From: Cryptococcus deneoformans JEC21
Taxonomy: Eukaryota; Basidiomycota; Tremellomycetes; Tremellales; Cryptococcaceae
NCBI RefSeq assembly: GCF_000091045.1
Contig: NC_006692.1
Location: 327,221 to 391,220 of the forward strand
Direction of reading: 5' to 3'
DNA length: 64,000 nucleotides
Position 1 is the stretch's first letter. The number at the start of each line of letters is the position of its first letter. The position numbers were made by a program, and so were the translations under genes. A model generated the notes under the pieces. The model saw only the letters and a program-made list of their open reading frames with translations. It was not told the DNA's origin and ran no database searches. Below are positions 58,877 to 64,000 of the stretch, one piece after another.

Positions 58877-60167
58877 ATGTTCCTTTCCCCCATCTTCCCT
58901 TCTCTCCTCCTCGCTGTATGTCTCCTCTCAAACAGCGCCTCTGCTCGTGCAGTATCCAACTTCACCCTCGGATCTAATGAACGTCGGGCTACTGCTTCTA
59001 CTTCAAGTGGTTCCACTCTCAAGTGTACCACAGTCTCTGGTATTTGGTTGGGTTTCAAGTACGACTTCGGCTGTCTTTGCGAAAGCGATGTAGAATCCTT
59101 CTGCAACAACCATGGAATCAGCAGCTCATGGAAGACTGTCATATCTTCTCACGTGAGTCAATCCTTCCTATCTTCCCCCTGATAATGGCAGTAATGCTGA
59201 TTATTCGCCACAGATTAGTTCCACAGGCAGCTCTCATTTCTACCCCGATCACGCTCAACCCGTCTGTGACGGCTCCGGTGGTTACACCTGTGGCTCCCTC
59301 TCACGTTCCTCCAATGGCCAATGTGGCTCCACCACTTGCGACCTTCAAAAGACTTCTTCCAACGGTGGCTGTTGTCCTCGTGGTCAGACTTACAAAGACG
59401 GCAAATGCTGCGGTACTGTTGGCTGCAAGCGTGACGGTTCCCAATGTACTCCTGCCCTCTCTTGTTCCACATACACCTCTAACGGCATATGTTGTTCTTC
59501 CGGTACCTCCGGCTGGACTGGTTACACGACGGTTTGCTGCCCCAAGGGTCAGATCGAAAACGGTTCCACAGGCAAGTGTATCACCAACTGTCAGTCCGGT
59601 TACGAGTACAACTCTTCCAAGGGCAAGTGTGAGCCCATCTGCGACATCTCCAATGGCTACGTTTATCAGCAAACTTCCAAGGGCAAAGACATCTGCTGCA
59701 AGTCTGGCAGGAAGGCTTTTCAAACCGTGTGCTGTCCTGTCAATCAGCCTGAGGTCGGTGAGACGGGTGTCTGCTGTCCTTCCGGCTCTCAAGTTACCAA
59801 TGGCAAGTGCACTACCCCCACGGGCAAGAGCACCAACCACCGACGAGTAGCTCGACAGTTCCAAGAAGCGCTCACTGCATCTCCATCTTACGGTCTCGCA
59901 GCCAACGCCAAGAGCGCTCTTTGTCCTTCCGGTCTTGCTGCTTGCCCAATTGGTGATTTTATCTCCTCCGGTCAATACGAGTGTCTCGACCCTTTGGCCG
60001 ACTTGCAGTCTTGTGGAGGTTGCGAGAGCATGGGCACTGGCAAGGACTGCACTGTCATTCCTGGTGCCAGATGGATGGGATGCAACCAAGGCGTTTGCGA
60101 AGTCTACTCGTGCAACAACGGATGGAAGAAGAGTGCGAATGGGACTGAGTGTGAGAGACTATTATAG
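58877..60167 (+). CDS. Secreted cysteine-rich protein with CPL1-like C-terminal domain
   Basis: Exons 58877-59152 and 59214-60167 give 409 residues. A signal peptide (MFLSPIFPSLLLAVCLLSNS) is followed by a middle of many Cys pairs in short repeats (GGCCPRGQTYKDGKCC, TTVCCPKGQIENGSTGKC, TVCCPVNQPEVGETGVCC), probably disulfide-linked. The C-terminal 90 residues contain CPSGLAACPIGDFISSGQYE, CLDPLADLQSCGGC and CTVIPGARWMGCNQGVCEVY, the layout of the CPL1/PriA-like domain of basidiomycete secreted proteins. C. neoformans Cpl1, a different gene as far as I can tell, is a secreted factor tied to capsule and host response; no such role is shown here. An in-frame upstream Met (58820) would put the signal peptide inside, so 58877 is preferred. 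Confidence 0.85.
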
Positions 60168-60552
60168 AAAAGGAAGTCGATTTTATGACCAGACGCAAGA
60201 AGAAACGTGGGATGATGGTTTAGTTGCTGTATCATAGTAGTAGCGTACAGGAGGCCCTAGCCATAATGACGTACGACGTGTAAAAACGGTTGTTGTGACG
60301 CATCATATTGATGCTCCATAATAATAAATGATTCTTTTTTTTTGGGATTTCCTTTCATTTTCCTTATACCTTCCGTTTATATACCAGAACCGTTATACCT
60401 TATACCCAATCTTTCTTGTATACCTGGGCCAGAAGATACCACATGCATGTCACTGTACATCTATCCAAACTCAAAAATGTCCGTTATTAAGTATTTAAGT
60501 TAATTCTACTATTTGCTAAATAAAATGCGTATTAAATAAATTAATTATTCTT
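60168..60552. other. Intergenic region between convergent genes
   Basis: About 385 bp, AT-rich 3' sequence of the secreted-protein gene and kinesin-5. Nothing else seen. Confidence 0.45.
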
Positions 60553-63500
60553 TTACCTACGTTCACCGCGCCTCGGAAGATTCACTCCACCTTCTCCCAA
60601 AACCGTCACCGCAGGCCGGGGTTCGTCGGCGATTTCATTGCCAAGCTTCTTCCCGGTTGTTGATCTTGTCAGTTTCGATCGGGTCGGTATTGTCTGACCA
60701 GAAGAGGTACGCGTGCTGGGTATCGATGGGGGAGGAGGGATACCCGTTGGGGTTGGCTCGCGAGAGCTTGTCCGGGACATGATGGTACTACTGATACTCG
60801 CTTGAGATTCAGTTTGAGAGACCCCGTCTTCCAAGACCTCGTCGGCTGCTTCGCTCGCCTCGTCATTCACCACCCCTGGGAGCTTGCGACTGTCAGTCCT
60901 TCGGAGCCTTAAAATGCGTCTGTTGGTAGTTACTTGCGATTCATCTCTGACTCCGTTTTCGCTTTCTGATTGTTCCGCCGACTCTTGTCTTTTTCGCCAG
61001 CTCGCCAAAACCGCTTCTCTGGGTCCCGTCCTCTCCCATTCGGCCTGGACGTTCCATACCTTCTTACGTGGAGTAATACCGGTAGGAATATCTTCTTGGA
61101 TACCAGACTTCAGGAAATCGGCAGTGGAGGACATGATAGAGTTGAGATTAGACTCGGTTGCAGAGTAGGCTTGTGAGAAAGTGGCTGAAGATGACGATTG
61201 CTAGGTCATGTGCGAGCTCGTCAGCTTATCGACTAACTAGTGGACAGCAAGATACCCACAGAGGTAAGAAGAGTGGAAGTAAGGCTGTCAATAGAGTCTG
61301 CCATGGCAGAAGATCTTGCTTGGGAGGCTTCATGCGTGGATTTCACGTTCCTCGCCAAAGCTTCGATAATCTCTGAATTCTTCTTTCCTCGAGCTGTTGA
61401 CTTGTTCGCAACTAATATCATCATTAGCACAATAATCTCACATAAGTAAAGACATACCACTTGTAGCGCTCTTCGCCATCTTGACGCAGAAACCATCCAC
61501 CACTTCAACGTGCGCCTCTGCCTCTTCCATTGTTTCTTGACCATAACTCTCTAGTCTCTCTCTCAAACCTTCACGAACTTGCCCAAGAGCCAGCTGACCT
61601 TCTCCCTTTTGCAATACCGCCCTTTCCCCGCCCGATCTTACCTCATCCTCGAATAACTTTCTTCTCCCATCCCCTTCTTCCCATACACTCCTTGCTTCCT
61701 CGCCAAATTCTTCCATCTCCTCAACACTTTTTTCATTCTCCATCTTGACTTTGTCAACCACCGCACTTAAGCCCTTGTCTTGTTCATCCGTGAAACTCTC
61801 GATCATACTTGTCAAGTTACCAATGAGTTCGGTGCGAAGTTTGGCTGTCTTCGCTTTTTCCTCGGAAAGGAGTTTGGCCAGGAGGAGGTTCTGGGAGCGA
61901 AGTCGGGTGATCTCGGATGATGATGTCTGTATAGCAAGATCACGCGCACGAAGAGCAGATGCTGACTCAGCAGCGAGGTGTTTTTGTGCGGTAGTGATAA
62001 TTGCGTCGACAAGACTGGCAGTAGAGTCGAGTACTGAACCGACAGCTGTGAGGTGCTGTTGTTGGTGTCCGAGTAGTTCGTCGACCATGGACTTGCTTCT
62101 CTCGCTCACACCCTGCGCCCATTCGCGAACAGAATTCTGCACTTCATCCTTGACAGTCAACAAGGACTTGCTTAAATCCGATGCTTCGCGTTGACCCTTC
62201 TCATTTGACGCAGCAAGTTTTTGGGAGAGGTCGTTGAAAGCCACAAAGGATCGATCGAGAGCAGCAAGGTCATGCTTTGTAGCTTGTTGTTCTTTGAGGG
62301 CATAGGCTTCCATTTCGATTTGGATTTCTTGCCCGAAATTGTCATGAGCTGATTGCAGCTGCGATAAACCGTTGCGAAGGCCCTGGGAGAGCCCCTGCAG
62401 TTCACCACCAAATTGAGTAGCTGCGCTTGCGTTGGATCCGAGTACCTTGGCCTTTCGGGCTGGTCCTGAATGTGAGTGGAGGAACACTTCACTGGGAATT
62501 GCAGACCTACCGATCTTTTCAAACAATCCTCCAACGTCATTCACACTCTCAGTGGCCACTTTCTTCAGGCCTCCGGCAACTGCGTCTAGTCTCTCCTCTC
62601 CTTGCATATACGCCTGGCTAATGACCGTCTCCTCATCTAGTCTTGTCTTGATAGTGTCAAGTACGATCTTCGTTTCGTCAAGCATTTCCGTCAGTTGCTT
62701 CTCAGCTTCCCTCACTTGAGCAAGTTCATCGACCGTCGCAAGCAACCGCACACTGACTTCATCAAACTCCTTTTTCTTCGTGTCCAAAGCAACTTCAATG
62801 ACGCTCGCCTTGAGTTTGGCCTCGTCATAATCTGATTTCTGCTTCACCTGATTTTCATGCATCTCCCGCCATTGATCTTCGGGAATATATATTCCGTTCT
62901 TCTCTCTTGTCGCAGCGAGTTCTGCTTTGAGACGCTCAATGTCTCCGACATATTCTTTGAGCAAGCCGGCCTTTGTGAGATGAGCGTTGACTTCTGGTCG
63001 GTTACGGATAGACTTGGCGCGGATGGCGTAATCAAGAGTGGAAAGAGTTTCTTCCATGTTGGATCGGGTAGGACTGATAGTTGCGACAATGCAAGTTTTT
63101 GTTCTACCACCCAGGGAATCTTGCAATAGTCGAGTAAGTTTTGATTCTCGATAAGGGATATGACTGCCTTTCTCGACAAGAGCCGAAATGACTCTCCCGA
63201 GGGTGAGGAGAGACTGATTGATCATACCGGCCTCACGAGCGCGCTTGTCTGTAGCACCAGAACGGCCAATAGCTTCCGAGCCAGCAAGGTCGACTAGATT
63301 GAATTTTCCGATTCGAAGCATGTCCTCGCCTCCCCTTTGCACTCCGCTTTCTTTAACATGGACCGTGATAGAGAAGATTGTATGTGAACGGCTGCAGAGC
63401 TGTTAACTGTAGATTTCCTGAAAATATGACTTGACATACGAAGATTCGGTGTTCATCTTTGTCTCGGCGGTCTGTCTTCTCCTCACTCCTTTGTCCAACA

Positions 63501-64000
63501 TACCCAAGGCCTCTTTCAAGTTCCTTACGCCTGTCTCTTCCAGGCCCTGAATCATAGTCCCCTTTTTTCCATCTTCATACAGCTTGAGTCCGCCAGTCCC
63601 ACTTTGTTCACCTCTGTACTCCGGCGCTAGGAGATCTCGAAGCTCTTCATTGTACAGTTCCACATAAGAGCATTTTATCGAGTACTCGGTGTCGGCTTGA
63701 GATTCGAGGATGCTGAAAAGACGGTGAAGGACCCTCGGAACAATACCAGCCGTCGATTTCGGAGCGTCAAGATTTGTGAGCTCAAGGTCGCCTTGCATAG
63801 TATAGCTAATAAAATGTCAGGATTATTGTGCCAGTTCAAAAGATCACCATACGTTTTTCCAGTACCTGTCTGCCCGTAAGCAAAAATGGTACAATTGTAT
63901 CCTGACAGAACTTCCCCCAGCATTCCTTCAGCAACCTCGTTAAAAACCATTGTTTGGTCAGCTTCTGGCCCGAAAACCTTGTCGAAAGGATACGTTTTTG
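60553..64000 (-). CDS. Kinesin-5 (BimC/Cut7/Cin8 type) spindle motor, N-terminus outside the window
   Basis: Plus-end motor that crosslinks and slides antiparallel spindle microtubules. Exons 64000-63853 (partial), 63805-63440, 63391-61458, 61411-61260 and 61200-60553 give about 1082 residues. The motor domain has [17 protein letters not shown] (P-loop), [17 protein letters not shown] (switch I, rebuilt across an intron), [14 protein letters not shown] (switch II) and [15 protein letters not shown]. The neck reads [16 protein letters not shown] long coiled-coil stalk follows. Near 61090-61020 comes the BimC box [20 protein letters not shown], a Cdk1 target region that defines kinesin-5, and then a basic Ser/Pro tail. 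About the first 80-100 motor residues lie beyond the window. Confidence 0.95.

Noticed and set aside
1..64000. CRISPR arrays, tRNA or rRNA genes, centromeric or telomeric repeats
   Set aside because: None seen: no regularly spaced repeats, no T-loop or A/B-box pattern that stood out by eye, no telomeric repeat. A tRNA scan could still find a divergent gene.

Overview
The window is nuclear DNA of a basidiomycete yeast, almost certainly of the Cryptococcus neoformans/gattii complex. Most genes are cut by many 45-70 bp GT-AG introns with CTNAY-type branch sites. The order RNA-dependent RNA polymerase - laccase - laccase matches, from memory, the RDP1-LAC1-LAC2 neighbourhood of C. neoformans. The species within the complex cannot be settled from the sequence alone. 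All exon models below were built by hand from splice signals and reading-frame continuity.

Layout. 1-2.66 kb: 3' part of an unrecognised low-complexity protein gene. 3.5-5.5 kb: intact MFS transporter of the ATR1/DHA2 type, convergent with LIP2, the octanoyltransferase of lipoate synthesis (5.5-6.7 kb). Behind LIP2 lies a decayed inverted paralogue of the same transporter (7.1-8.3 kb). 10-12.3 kb: secreted GH71 alpha-1,3-glucanase with two WSC modules. 12.9-15.3 kb: UTP25. 15.6-17.8 kb: broken sugar porter. 19.2-20.3 kb: F-box-like gene divergent from RDP1 (20.9-25.6 kb, 25 exons). 26.5-37.0 kb: LAC1 and LAC2 in tandem on the minus strand, separated by about 5 kb that holds a reverse-transcriptase relic and one copy of a dispersed repeat. 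38.6-41.2 kb: eisosome gene PIL1. 42.4-43.8 kb: Gly/Met-rich unknown gene. 45.0-46.3 kb: D-2-hydroxyacid dehydrogenase with a premature stop. 46.3-48.4 kb: chaperonin CCT4, divergent from an HP1 gene (48.6-49.6 kb). 50.3-52.4 kb: cytosolic arginyl-tRNA synthetase. 52.7-53.8 kb: RWD (GIR2-like) gene. 54.2-54.8 kb: hotdog thioesterase-like gene. 55-58.9 kb: gene-poor, with the second repeat copy. 58.9-60.2 kb: secreted CPL1-domain protein. 60.6-64.0 kb: kinesin-5, running off the end.

Themes. The housekeeping genes (LIP2, UTP25, CCT4, ArgRS, PIL1, kinesin-5) are intact. Between them sit genes for the cell surface and pigment (GH71, two laccases, CPL1-like) and three transporter or enzyme loci of which several are dead. 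Two genome-defence or heterochromatin components (RDP1 and HP1) are intact in the same 30 kb as degenerate retroelement DNA. The most notable structural observations are the microexons of RDP1, a MITE-like insertion in a LAC2 intron, a long 5'-leader intron unique to LAC1, and stepwise decay of the dehydrogenase and of the inverted transporter copy. I did not find a clearly new multi-gene system.
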